The notes below the pieces were generated by a model, which saw only the letters and a program-made list of their open reading frames with translations, was not told the origin of the DNA and did no database searches. DNA of 64,000 nt from Sisyra terminalis (taxonomy: Eukaryota > Arthropoda > Insecta > Neuroptera > Sisyridae): positions 4,960,001 through 5,024,000 of the forward strand of contig OY292277.1 in the NCBI GenBank assembly GCA_958496175.1. Reading direction: 5' to 3'. Numbering within the stretch: position 1 is the stretch's first letter; each line of letters starts with the position of its first letter. Of this stretch, positions 25,401-36,899 are shown piece after piece. The translations under genes and the position numbers were made by a program.

Positions 25401-28400
25401 TTTTCGGTTTTTAGTTTTGGTATTGTAATCATGTTCGTCACCAACGAGCAACTATCTAGTGCTGTTCAAAAAGTACCCACCGTAATTGATATGGCCTTTA
25501 ATGACATCAGCAAATATGTACGAAACTCAAATATGCAAATCACCTACTTATTGACTTCGTCGATCGAGCAGACGTCCGAGGCGCTTCAACACGATCTGAA
25601 TTGTAAGTGGCAACGAAATAAATAAGCAAAACCACCAAGCAATTATTGAATTATAAACTGCAGCCGTTGAAGAGCTGCTAGGTCGGCCGATCCAGACGGA
25701 AATTGCCGTCGAAACCGGCGTGGATGTGGCACAGGAAGCGTTGCTAGACGTCAGTCGAGGTAAAAATAAAATCGTTCCCCGATTTTCGAGCATTTTTTTT
25801 TTCATATTTATTTCTTGCAGCTTCACAGGATATCGCCGCCAAGGTAGCCATTCTTCTAGATGAATGCCAGAAAGCCTTGGAAATGGCTCGATCAAGCCAG
25901 ATCCGGCTTAGAGATTTACGACGCCACGTTGAAGCCACGATTAGACAATGCGCCCCCAAAGACATACCACTTTGCGGTACAATAGATCCAACCCGACTAG
26001 AAATAACATTCAAAATCGACACGGTAATCACTAATTGAGATTGAATCTATACGATTTTTTTTTTTTTTGGAATTGCCATTAAAAAATCATTAAAATATCA
26101 TCAATTATCCACGGAAAAATTATTCCTTTTATTTACGAGACTACACAATGAAAAAATCATATTAATTACCCTGCATTTTTTTCGCAAATGATTTATCTTT
26201 GTTTAATGCACCAAATTTATTATCCTCCCAGCTTCTCACCGATTATAATCTGGCGCACATTCGCTATTTGGCCGAGGATAACTTTACGAATGCCGTGCGA
26301 GAAGCCCAATATGAATTTCAATCAATTCCCGAGCTGATTTCAAACGATACGTTTGAGATACGAAAAGGTTGGTGTTTTTCGTTAACATTGGTATAGAAAT
26401 GTATATACTTTATGGAAAATAGATAAATTATGAGGGGGAGGGGGGCGAAGAAAAATCGGGGGAGAAATAACGAGGAGAAGTGCTCAAGTACCGCATTGAC
26501 GTATACTTAATTAAATTGTCTATTTTTATTTTACTCTTTTCTATTTTTCGTTTCGTCAGAACTATTGGCGTCGTTGGGCAAACATCGTGCTGCCATCTAT
26601 GAGGCGAGTCAAACGTTCGAGGAAATCAGTCGCGAGCTTTCGGCCAATGTTGGATATACAAGGATGCGAGCTTTGACTGTTGTCAAGAATGCCACACGAT
26701 TCGAAGATGAACGATGGATGGTTGGATTTTGTAAGAAAAATATGGAATAAAAAAGAATAGAAATCATATTAAAAAGCTCAATTGAAAATAAGAAATTCCT
26801 TTTTAATGAAAATATTGCATTCATCGAATGAATTCGCATTGAATTTTTAAGAAAAATGAAACTAATGTTTTATAAATCATTCATAATAGTGTTTGAATAG
26901 TTAATATTATTCTCTATTGGGGCATTTCACGTGAAGCGAACAACGAAAAAAAGTGAAGTTCTGAAATTTGTTCATATTTGGCATAATTGAACTTCTAGGA
27001 AGTATGAATGTGGATACAAAATATTATTTTCGAATGATGATTATTTGCCAAGTTATACGCTTCTAAAGAATTGTCGTATTTGAAATTCATATTTTTTAAA
27101 AAATATGTTTCGATTTAATTTTTTTTTTAAATATTTAATATAGCGGTTTAAATAGAAAATGAACTGTTCTTTCTAAATAAAAATTAAAACTGGACATTTT
27201 TATTTTTTTTAATATACAAAACAGGAAGTAAACTTTTCAAACCAGAATTTTAGTAACTTTAATCATTTTGATTTTTGATTTTTTTACTTCAAAATGTAGC
27301 CTACAGTACATTTATAATACACCAGAAGTTTCATAATGGAATCTGCAATAGTTTAGGAGATAGATGCGTTAAAGTGCACACGTGTCGTACTGAGGGTCAA
27401 CTGGTTTACGCGATGTAACACTAAAACGCTGCAATAATTATATTTACTATCCTACTTAAGCGTATTTAATGCTCTATCAATGTTGTTGGGTAATTTTTAT
27501 TCAAATTAAAATTGTACTTATTGAAAAAAATTTAGGTAAGAAACAGTGACTTAAAATAAATTTCGTGATAAGTAATAAAATCGTCTGCTAGCCAAAGAGG
27601 TTAAATGATTAGAGTGAAAATGCTCCATAAACCCCATGTTAAACTTAAACTTTCATTTCCCCTCAATTTTCCAAGTGATCGTACCCCTTTCACAGCACAT
27701 TTGTACAAAATATTTTCTCTCCTCTCTTCGTTAAAACAATTAGATCAATTTTGTACAAATATGTTGTGGAAGGGGTACGATCACTTGGAAAATTTATGGG
27801 AAATGAAAGATTAAGTTTAACATGGGCTTTAGGGACCACGTTCACTCTAGTCATTTAACCTCTTTGGCTAGCAGAGGATTTTATTAGAGGTGTGCGAATA
27901 TCGTTCGAATCGAAAAATGACATTCGATTCGAATCGAATATTCGAGTAGTTCGAATTATTCAAATAATAATTTTCTATCACCAAATTAATCAATATCAAT
28001 AGAAAAGTTTTTTTTTTAGTTATATTCGACTTAAGGGGTTGAGGGTAGTCAGAAGTATGAAAAAATGATATTTTTTTAAAAATTTTTTTTCGCTAGTAAA
28101 TTATTTTATTTTACAAAAGTAAGAATATAGCATTAATACGTTATGTTTCGACTTGATTTCACCAAAATTTCAAAAAAAAAAATCAGTAGTTTTTAAAGTT
28201 ATGGCTGTTTGTGTGGACCCAGTTTCTCCAGAAGTCCCTTGTGGTGTTCATCACAAATCCTTGGAGATTCAGCAAAAATCAATCGGACAGAAAAAAACAG
28301 TTTTATTAATAGATAATCTAGTGCCTGATTGAAGCTTTTTTTTTAAATTCACAAAATGGCGGCCTCAGGAAATTTTTTTCCGAATTTTCGGGAAAAAACC

Positions 28401-31400
28401 AACAGTTAATTGTTTATAAAAAAATCGAAATTAAGAAAAAAAAAATAATCCTTCGATCAGGCACTAGTTCTTCATGTTTTTCAAAAGTTGTATAAATTTC
28501 ATTGAAATCTACCGAACGGTTTTTGAATTACAGGGATCACCAATTCAAAAAAGATAGTTTTGAACAAACAGCCATAACTTTTAAATTATTGATTTTTTTT
28601 TTTGAAATTTTGATGAAGTCAAGTCGAAACATAATGTATTAATGCTATATTCTTACTTTTATAAAATTGAATAATTTACTAGCAAAAAAAAATAGTAAAA
28701 AATATCCTTTTTCATGCTTCTGACTACCCCTAACCCCCTAAGTCGAATATAACTAAAGAAAAACTATTGTTTTGAAAAACAATTTTTCGAATAAAAAATT
28801 ATTTTTTAAAAATATTAAATATGGCGGTTTAAATAGAAAATGAACTGTTTTTTCTAAATAAAAAATAAAACATGGACATTTTTATTTTTTTTAATATACA
28901 AAACCGGAAGTAAACTTTTCAAATCAGAATTTTAGTAACTTTGACCATTTTGATTTTTGATTTTTTTATTTCAAAATATAGCCTAAAGTACATTTATAAC
29001 ACACCAGAAGTTTCATAATGAAATCTGTAATAGTTTAGGAGATAGAGGAATTAAAGTACATACGTGTCGTACTGAGTACGTACTTAAGTCAACTGGTTTA
29101 CGCGATATAACACTAAAACACTGCAATAATTATATTTAACATCCTACTTAAGCGTATTTAAAACTCTAACAATGTTGTTGGGTAATTATTATTCAAATTA
29201 AAATAGTACTAATTGAAAAAAAATTTAGTAGGAAACAGTAGTTGAAAAATAAATTTCGTGATAAGCAATAAAATCGTCTGCTAGCCAAAGAGGTTAAATG
29301 ATTAGAGTGAAAATGCTCCATAAACCCCATGTTAAACTTAAACTTTCATTTCCCCTCAATTTTCCAAGTGATCGTACCCCTTTCACAGCACATTTGTACA
29401 AAATATTTTCTCTCCTCTCTTCGTTAAAACAATTAGATCAATTTTGTACAAATATGTTGTGGAAGGGGTACGATCACTTGGAAAATTTAGGGGAAATGAA
29501 AGTTTAAGTTTAACATGGGCTTTAGGGACCACGTTCACTCTAGTCATTTAACCTCTTTGGCTAGCAGACGATTTTATTACTTATCACGAAATTTATTTTA
29601 AGTCACTGTTTCTTACCTAAATTTTTTTCAATAAGTACAATTTTAATTTGAATAAAAATTACCCAACAACATTGATAGAGCATTAAATACGCTTAAGTAG
29701 GATATTAAATATAATTATTGCAGCGTTTTAGTGTTATATTGCGTAAACCAGTTGACCCTCAGTACGACACATGTGTACTTTAACACATCTATCTCCTAAA
29801 CTATTACAGATCCCATTATGAAACTTCTGGTGTGTTATAAATGTACTTTAGGCTATATTTTGAAATAAAAAAATCAAAAATCAAAATGGTCAAAGTTACT
29901 AAAATTCTGATTTGAAAAGTTTACTTCCGTTTATGTATATTAAAAAAAAAATCCAATTTTAATTTTTATTTAGAAAGAACAGTTCATTTTCTATTTAAAG
30001 CACCATATTTAATATTTTTAAAAAAAAAATTAATTCGAAAAATTGTTTTTCAAAAAATACGAATTTCAAAAACGACAATTCTTTACAAGCGTATAACTTG
30101 GCAAATAATCATCATTCGAATAAAATATTTTGTATTCACATTCATACTTACTAGAAGTACAACTATGCCAAATATGAACAAATTTCAGAACATCACATTT
30201 TGAACATTACAAATGCGCCCCAATTGGTAAAATATTAGTAACTTTTCCGTAGTTTTAGTCTTTTCGATTCATTCATACTAGTCGACTTAGTTCTATCAAA
30301 TGACTTGTTCGGCTGATAAGTTTAAATGTGTCGTCTTGAATGACAAAATTGTTCATACAAATGTTTCACTGAAAGTTACTCAACTTATCAAGAAAATTCT
30401 GTCAAAATGATGGTCAAGTTTTCGATTATCCTTGAAAGTTACTCAATCATCTTGTTTATCTTGGTTTGAAACCCTTTTTCCCTCAAATATTTTTCTTTAC
30501 TCGTCCAGATTCTTCGATTTCCCTATCAACTCTTTGGCTACTGATATTGATTGGAATTTCCAGTGGATGTTGCGGTGGCGAATCCAAGGCCGGCATTATC
30601 CTACATACCACCATATTTTTGATTTGCCTATGCACACTTATTTTGTGGGCGATCGCCGCCCTCACGTTCGTTTTGGGCGGCCACGGCGAAATTTTCATAT
30701 GCAAATCACTGTACGACGCACCGCATTACAAAACGCTAACAATGCTATTCGATAATCCCGGCTTACTGTACGAAAAAGGTGGCTTCTTTTCGAACGCACT
30801 GAATGCAAATGAAACGCTCGACTTGCCAATTCAAAATATAATACGGTGAGATTAACCGAGACCTACAGAAATTCCCGTAAATTTCAGTGCTAAATACACG
30901 TTTGATTTTAATTAATTTGCAGACAATGTGAACGAAATCAGCCGTTGTACAATGCGTTTAAGTTGCGTCGCATGTATGACGTGGAGATGTTGACTAGTCC
31001 GAAAACTTGGACTGATTTCCAAACGAAATTGGTTTCGATGAAAGTTCATGTTGATAGTATTCAGCTGATGACGCCAAAGTTGCAGCGGCATCTTCAGGAG
31101 CTTTTGCAGGTCACGTCGCACGTAAACTTGACGTATTATCGCAACCAATTAAGCGGTTCGGTAACAGGGAGTGATTTGGTTTCGTTTTGGAATCAGCTGG
31201 AAAATGTTGCCAGTCAAATTATGGACTTAACGACTGTGTCACGTTTGGAAACGTTGGCGTCCCGTACTAAGAAATTGATCGAAACAAACATTGAACCGTT
31301 GGAACGGTTTAAGGAGACCATTATTTATTTGTTGACAGCTTTGGAAGTGCAAATTGCACCGCTAGAAAAACAAGCCAATCAAAGTATGGCACATTTGAAG

Positions 31401-34400
31401 ACGATTCAATATTATGTTAGTAATCATGGAACGATTATTGCCACTCAGGTATATTTATTTATTTATTTTACTTCCACTGTATACTCTATGGAGATGCAAA
31501 GCATCTGTCCATTAGGGTGTCCGTTATTTCCCAAATTGATTTTTTTACAGCGATCGCCCCCTGAATTTTTAGTTTAAGACACAAAAAAAATTATCCAATA
31601 CAATTAAGCTCTTAATTTCTTGATTAAACCGTGCCGGAATCATGCTACTTTTACCATTTCAATAACATGGGATTATTTGACCTTTTACTTTAATTTTTTC
31701 TCAGAAACAAATTAACAAAAAGAATTAGGATTAAATTATTCTGACGTAAAATTTAACGCTCTACAAAAACGGTCTCTTATAAATTTTCGATTTAATCACT
31801 CCATTAAAAGTAATTCAATATTTAACTTTTTAACGACAAATCAATCGAGTATAGGCTCAATAAAAATGATGTTGACTACTAAAGTTCTAAGAAATTTCTC
31901 ATAAATGGCGTCAGGTGAAATGGTAAAAATTCGAATAATAATTGAACTTTTGTCGATAGTCTCATTAATTAGTATAAAATTCACTCGTAGGTACAAAATA
32001 TTAATTAAAGTACGAAAGTTTATCCTGGATAAATTGAATTTCATGACTATAGCGAATTCGGATCTTATGTCACCGGTTTTAATTGTCAAAAAATGATTTT
32101 TTGTTTGTTTAATTTTCTGTTCAAGCCATAAAATTAACACAAATAATCACTTGCGCTTTAATGATAATAATTTTTATCTTCTCTTACAATGATTTTATAG
32201 TTAACAAAAATAAAAATTGATTTTAAAGCTTTATATTAGACACAAGTTAAATGTTGAATAACTTTTAATGGAGTGATTTAATCGAAAATTTATATATGAC
32301 CTTTTTTGTAGAGCGTTAAATTTTACGTCAGAATAATTTAATATTAAATCTTTTCATCCATTTGTTTCTAAGAAAAAAAATTAAAAGTAAAAAGTCAAAT
32401 AATCCCATGTTATTTAAATGGTAAAAGTAACATGATTCCGGCACGGTTTAATCAAGAAATTAAGAGCTTAATTGTATTAGATATTTTTTTTATATCTTAA
32501 ACTAAAAATTCAGGGAGCGATCGTTATAAAAAAATTAATTTGGGAAATAACGGACACCCTACTGTTTCTAGAACTGGAATATTACAATTGTATAGTACAA
32601 TTGCGTGTATTTAAATTAGAGCAACAAAATTAAAAGTTACAAAATTAAAAGATACAAAATTAAAACAGAATTACCAATAAAGTAATAAATACAATTCTAA
32701 TTGAAAATTAAAAATTATGTCAGTGACTAGTCACTAAAGGTACCCACTATGCTTATTAATATTTTCCTCAATTTCTTTCGCTTAAAATTAAGTGTTTTAA
32801 AATGGTTGGGCAACTTATTAAAACTTTTTATTGCAATAAGATATGGATTTCTGGTGCTGATATTTTTCTTAGTTTTTGGCAGCGTTAACAATCCATGATT
32901 GTAGTATGTTAAAGCATTTATGATAAATGATTCCCTGATACCAAGGGGTATATCAACAATACTACGTGAAATGAAATAATTAATAAAGTGATTTTGGATA
33001 GTAGTCAATGGCCTGAGGCTATTTTTATATGCCCCACCCCATGCAATTATGCCAGAATTGATTATATTTTTAAATAACCCATGATAAATTGTTTTTGATA
33101 TCGAGGGACTTTGGGCATTTGCTCAGTTTACAGAAAATGAATGAAAAGTACCTTATTTTTTTTGTAAATTCATAGACATGTGAGTTCTATTTCATGTGCG
33201 AATCGAAAATTAATTCCACATACAATTATCTACTCTTTTAAGATCAAAATTATTTATTTTAAGGTGGAAGTTATCAGGAATACTATTAATGTAACTATCA
33301 AACGTAATATACGTAGACTTATCTATGTTGAGAGGCAACTGATTTTCTCCTAGCCAATAGTCAATTTTGATCAACCATCGAGTTAAAATAAGGTTGACTT
33401 CAGCCCTATATTATATAAAAAGATTTTTTTTTCATTTTGATTTACAGAAAATTGGTTTTCATTGGCTTATTTATAGTACCAATAAGATAAACTATATAAA
33501 AGCTATCAAATAAGTAAGATTTTTCAACAAGTTTTTCACAGGAACCAAAATTTTATTTGGCAAATAATCTTTAAAGTAAAAATTCGAAGAAATAAGTGAA
33601 CTTTTATCTTTTTAAAGTAAAAAAACTCTTTTCTGAAAAAAATATTTATTTTCGAAAGCGAAATCTTCACTTTATACCATTCTTATATTGATGTGGACTA
33701 GAAAATAGCATACAGCATGAATTTGCAAAAAATTTAGTAATAAAAATCGTTTACCATAAAAACGGCTGTAATTCTGGTGATTTTAACTACCAATTTTATT
33801 TATCACTGAATTGTACTCAATACTTGCCCAATATCTTGGCTAAACTTATGGGTACCATAAAATATTTATGAGTAACGAAATCCTGAAATTGATCTAAGAA
33901 TCAATAAGAAATCATGATAGATGTCAAACTTCTATTGCTCTCTGGACCATAAGAAAGGCGTTGACTTTATGATATCTAATTTAAGTTTGAATTTATTATA
34001 GAAAACCAAAGAATTTACCGCTCGAATTCTCAATTATTTGGACCAATTTCGCAAACACGTTTTAACCGAATTGGATTACAATTTATCGCCGTGCAAACCA
34101 GTCTGGGACGTTTTCGATTCGGCTCGAGTGTTTGCCTGCAGACACGTAATTGATCCTCTGGTAATATTATGTCCGATTGCAATCTCGTCCTTCCGCACAA
34201 ATTCCGTATTACGTAGATATTTACTTGCTATAATATGTATTTGTTTTTTTTTTTATTTTCGGTTTACCATACTGCCCAGAATGGCTTTTGGTTCGGAACG
34301 GTTTGGTGTTTGTTGTTATTGCTGTGCATCGTTCCGCTGGCAATCAAATTGGCCGCGTGTTACAATCAAATCGCAAGGCGAAATCGAAATATGTATGATG

Positions 34401-36793
34401 CATTTTTAATATAATGGCTGAGCTGATTTAATATTGATGTTTGGTTTTAGAAATGCCATGTCCGATTCGTTGATTACGTCCGAAATGCAAACGTCGTGGC
34501 AAACTCCTCCGGCGTAAGTTTTTTTTTGTCTTTGTGATATTCTAGAAAATAACTTTTTTACAAACGAAATAAATTTCCGGTAAATTAAAAGTGTTTTTTT
34601 TTAATTAAATTATTGAAAGTTATTTTCACTTTTTTGAAAATTTAGTTTACAAAATTATATGATAATTGGAGACTGCCACGCATTGTTATTTTTGAGACTT
34701 AAAATTAACACATTTGATTCTTGGAACTTCGTTTACGTAGTATTGTAAAATTAATATCGAGAAAACTTTTTATTTAATATTCTCACAGGGTACAATGTTT
34801 TTACTAAAGCTCAAATTTTTATTCTGGTCTAGAAGCCTGAATTTTTGACATTTTTTCAAGTAAGATAAAAAAAATGAAAAACATTTTTGCTGTCCATTTT
34901 TTTAAATGTTTTTATTGACATTTTGAGAATATAAAAAAAATAACTAGAAAAAATTCGCCAAGATACAGGCCGGTGAAGAGAGGGCTTCAAAAAAAACGGT
35001 GCGTCCTGGTTGACATAATTTCAACCCTTGTAGAAATCTAAAATAAAAAAATCAAATTTTTCATTAATAAAGATGTTGCTAAGGGTGATTTTTTTTTTGA
35101 CTTTTTTTTTTTGGTCCCATCGTGAAATTTTGTTGGAAATACCAAAAAAAAAAATCTCTGAAAGTTTGAGCCCTTAATATTAATTTTAAGTCCTCGACCA
35201 AGACGTGTAAAGATTTCCCATTGAAAATACACGGAAACTCTGATTTTTTATTTTTAAATTTCAATATCTCAGCGGCATTTCATGGGATCGCTTTTACCGA
35301 AGATGGTTTTTTCTCAGAATTAAACGCTCTACAAAAGTGCCCATTGCGACAAAGTCGTAACTCACACCGGTGAGGTAGTACGGGCTACTGAACCTGATTT
35401 TTCCATAAAATTCAAGGCTTAATATCTCGTTTAATATTGATTTTCGCGATTTGGTCTACAGGAACTTTTTTGTAGGAAATCAAATTCTCTACAAGTTTTT
35501 TGTTTATAATTTTTCCGTAGTTCTCGTTATTTACGAGATAAATGCAAAAAAAAAACGCGAATTTTATGGAAAAATCAGGTTCAGTGGCCCGTACTACCTC
35601 ACCGGTGTGAGTTACGACTTTGTCGCAATGGGCACTTTTGTAGAGCGTTCAATTCTGAGAAAAAACCATCTTCGGTAAAAGCGATCGCATGAAATGCCGC
35701 TGAGATATAGAAATTTAAAAATAAAAAATCAGAGTTTCCGTGTATTTTCAATGGGAAATCTTTACACGTCTTGGTCGATGACTTAAAATTAATATTAAGA
35801 GCTCAAACTTTCAGGAATTTTTTTTTTGGTATTTCCAACAAAATTTCACGATGGGACCAAAAAAAGTCAAAAAAAAATCACCCTAATGTTGCTATCGGGT
35901 TAACCATTTTCAAAAAAAAAAAAAATATTTTACCCGTTTTTTTCGACCTTTCCGAATTTTTTAAAAATACTTAAAATCAATTTTTTTTTAAATCCAAGAC
36001 AGACGCGATGGACAGTTGTATAAACAAGATATATACCAAATTTCGAAGAAATCGGTTCAGTAGAACTGGAAATATCATATCAACCACCTCAAAAAAAATA
36101 GTTTCGAGAAAAACGCGTTTAAAGTTGAGGAATCAATTCTAATGGAATAACTCTGAAAATAATATGTAATACTCACTTTACATCAATCAGCGATCCCAGA
36201 TCCATACATTGGGCCTTCCTCCTTTTCAAAATTCAGGTCTTAAGAAGTTCTTTCAGCTAATCGAACTATTCTAGTTTCGTTTGTATCTAAATCGGCTGTA
36301 TCTCCGAAAATAATTCGAATTTTGAAAAATCCTTTTCGAATCATATTTTTGAATGTCTAAACTTTCAAAACATGCCAAAAAAAAATCGATTTTTTCAAAT
36401 TTCTAGACCAGAATACCCCCTTAAATAAATTTTGCTTAACTTTAAATTAAACATATAAAAGTATAAATAATTTTTATCTTAGGCTTTCTGAAACAACTGC
36501 AAAAATATTTTTTCCTGATAGATTTTTCATACCAGGAACAATTCCTTAATATATATTACACTTAATTCCCAAATTAGAACGTAGCTAAACTCAAAGATCG
36601 TGTGGGAATTCAATCAAGAATTCGTTCTTATCGTGATCAAGAATTCAATGACGCAAACGATCAATTTATGCGTCTAATTTCACGTTAAATTCACATGAAA
36701 AATGCAAAATTAATCTAACAAAAATTCATATAATTCAATTAAATTCCATTCTGTTTTTTTTTTAGGCCACCAATGGAAAACGATGGATGGTGA
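13493..36793 (+). CDS. prom: Prominin-like five-transmembrane glycoprotein, 15 coding exons
   Basis: Coding exons: 13493-14162, 17223-17717, 17902-17957, 23670-23902, 25415-25602, 25664-25759, 25821-26023, 26232-26367, 26560-26730, 30509-30845, 30923-31448, 34002-34160, 34280-34392, 34451-34513, 36766-36793. All introns are GT-AG, phases join cleanly, and the total is 1158 codons with the stop. The start ATG (AAAATGG) opens a signal peptide, MARRMNLLSLIFMILMFELF. A Ser/Thr/Asn-rich ectodomain with several N-glycosylation sequons follows. Membrane segments lie near residues 413-438, 472-493, 750-769, 779-805 and 1092-1116, separated by ectodomains of about 255 and 285 residues, which is the prominin layout. 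Family-like stretches include GGHGEIFICKSL after segment 4 and NGFWFGTVWC at segment 5. Prominins organise plasma-membrane protrusions and bind cholesterol; in flies a member acts in photoreceptors. Poly(A) signal AATAAA at 36876. Oddities: the N-terminal ectodomain is several hundred residues longer than in vertebrate prominins, and the Cys-rich stretch usual after segment 1 is absent. The family call is firm; which paralogue is unknown. Confidence 0.9.
14761..15024. repeat. Foldback with hammerhead-ribozyme-like cores on both strands
   Basis: The arms run from TTTAAATAAAAAAACAATTC to its inverse. The + strand (14923-14953) reads CTGATGA, then the perfect stem GTTACG-ATA-CGTAAC, then GAAAC: the hammerhead order C-box, stem II, GAAA. 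The minus strand copy (14832-14862) has a weaker stem II. Such cores are known from Penelope-like retroelements. Lies in prominin intron 1. Confidence 0.65.
15090..15460 (-). mobile_element. Helitron-type element, truncated copy C
   Basis: Inverted relative to 7440-7829, it has the same ATCCCCGCAACTTCGTCTGC terminus (as read on +) and the same internal palindrome GGTATACCTAC in mutated form. The terminal CTAG is altered, and the 5' part is missing. Confidence 0.55.
15710..16801. mobile_element. hAT-like foldback (TAGGGTG family), copy 2, enlarged
   Basis: Left end TAGAGTGATTTT, right end AAATCACCCTA, flanked by the direct 8-bp repeat ATAACTAT (15702-15709 and 16802-16809). It contains a full foldback to about 16437, a Helitron-like tail (to about 16592), then a partial arm. 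The outer duplication shows that the whole 1092 bp moved as one unit. Lies in prominin intron 1. Confidence 0.75.
19035..19520 (+). pseudogene. Penelope-like retroelement remnant, GIY-YIG endonuclease region
   Basis: An open stretch encodes SSNNIAFLTNNIMK, then after a stop RVYKIQCSSCEKFYIGQTGR. This is the GIY-YIG core preceded by a CxxC pair, in the arrangement of Penelope-like C-termini. A frameshifted part follows with HLDDEKHK and FEPLQRIRNV. Several stops show decay. The reverse transcriptase part is absent. Lies in prominin intron 3. Confidence 0.7.
21235..22925 (+). repeat. Four-copy tandem repeat carrying a small secreted-peptide-like frame
   Basis: Units start the frame at ATG 21407, 21898, 22268 and 22637 (spacing about 491, 370, 369). 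The first two units are longer by about 120 bp. Each encodes a hydrophobic leader (MFLKLFCVVLLVISLD) and a basic, Ser-rich tail (NKSKSRSSESKHEQGNYIHL) of roughly 55-60 residues. Copies 1-3 are open; copy 4 has a stop after GNYIH. Lies in prominin intron 3. Whether it is coding is unproven. Confidence 0.7.
24094..24418. repeat. Nested palindrome
   Basis: Arms of about 110 bp with few mismatches include CAGATCGATCGATCATT on the left and its inverse on the right. It is inserted in the left arm of the surrounding foldback. No coding sequence. Confidence 0.75.
24718..24830 (+). pseudogene. THAP zinc-finger fragment
   Basis: The frame from ATG 24718 reads MSNLKSYRSCFVPLYCTNTT and then KTTPNKMF. 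It matches the start of THAP domains (Cys-x-Val-Pro-x-Cys-x-Asn, then Pro-x-Lys-x-Phe) with one extra residue between the first two Cys. The frame then loses similarity. THAP domains occur in P-type transposases and in host factors; here it is a scrap between inverted repeats. Confidence 0.5.
26919..30221. mobile_element. Composite foldback element in prominin intron 9, 3.3 kb
   Basis: Outer termini GGGGCATTTCACG and the inverse ending GCGCCCC. The left arm occurs twice in direct order (26919-27884 in full and 28800-29575), each ending in a 280-bp hairpin that starts ATGATTAGAGTGAAAATGCT. The inverted arm follows at 29577-30221. Foreign DNA at 27885-28799 separates the two direct copies. The 69-codon frames in the hairpins are by-products of the repeat. 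Confidence 0.7.
27885..28799. mobile_element. Inserted DNA with hAT-like left end and inner palindrome
   Basis: It begins TAGAGGTGTGCGAATAT, a terminus common in hAT MITEs, followed by TTCGAATCG repeats. A palindrome spans 28017-28756 (GGGGTTGAGGGTAGTCAGAAG and inverse). No matching right terminus was found, so it is truncated. Confidence 0.5.
31513..32561. mobile_element. hAT-like foldback (TAGGGTGTCCG family), copy 1
   Basis: 1049 bp bounded by TAGGGTGTCCGTTATTTCCC and its inverse, with long arms. Flanking octamers CTGTCCAT and CTGTTTCT agree at five or six positions, a likely decayed 8-bp target duplication. The sister copy at 50826 has a perfect one. Lies in prominin intron 11. Confidence 0.75.
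32727..33405 (-). pseudogene. Non-LTR reverse transcriptase 3' remnant (CR1-like)
   Basis: On the minus strand, sequence near 33405-33250 reads GENQLPLNIDKSTYITFDSY. Later SGIIAWGGAYK and LTTIQNHFINYFISR appear, and the open end stops at 32727. This is the region after the catalytic YADD of non-LTR reverse transcriptases, ending at the element's ORF stop. The catalytic part is absent, and stops and shifts interrupt it. Lies in prominin intron 11. Confidence 0.6.
35081..35885. mobile_element. hAT-like foldback (TAGGGTG family), copy 3
   Basis: 805 bp with inverted arms, AAGGGTGATTTT to AAAATCACCCTA. The flanking 8-bp duplication ATGTTGCT is perfect (35073-35080 and 35886-35893). No protein is coded. 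Lies in prominin intron 14. Confidence 0.85.
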
Positions 36794-36899
36794 AGAAATA
36801 CATATAAGAGAAGTTATTATTGTTAATATAACACGCTAGCATTACATATTATATACTTATTATTGTAACGAGAAGAATAAATCAAATTTGACTCAATTT

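Noticed and set aside
27605..29507. Two nearly identical 69-codon frames (27605-27814 and 29298-29507) as duplicate genes
   Set aside because: They lie in the duplicated hairpin of a foldback element and have no gene context.
30912..31148. Antisense frames over prominin exon 11
   Set aside because: Shadows of the coding strand.
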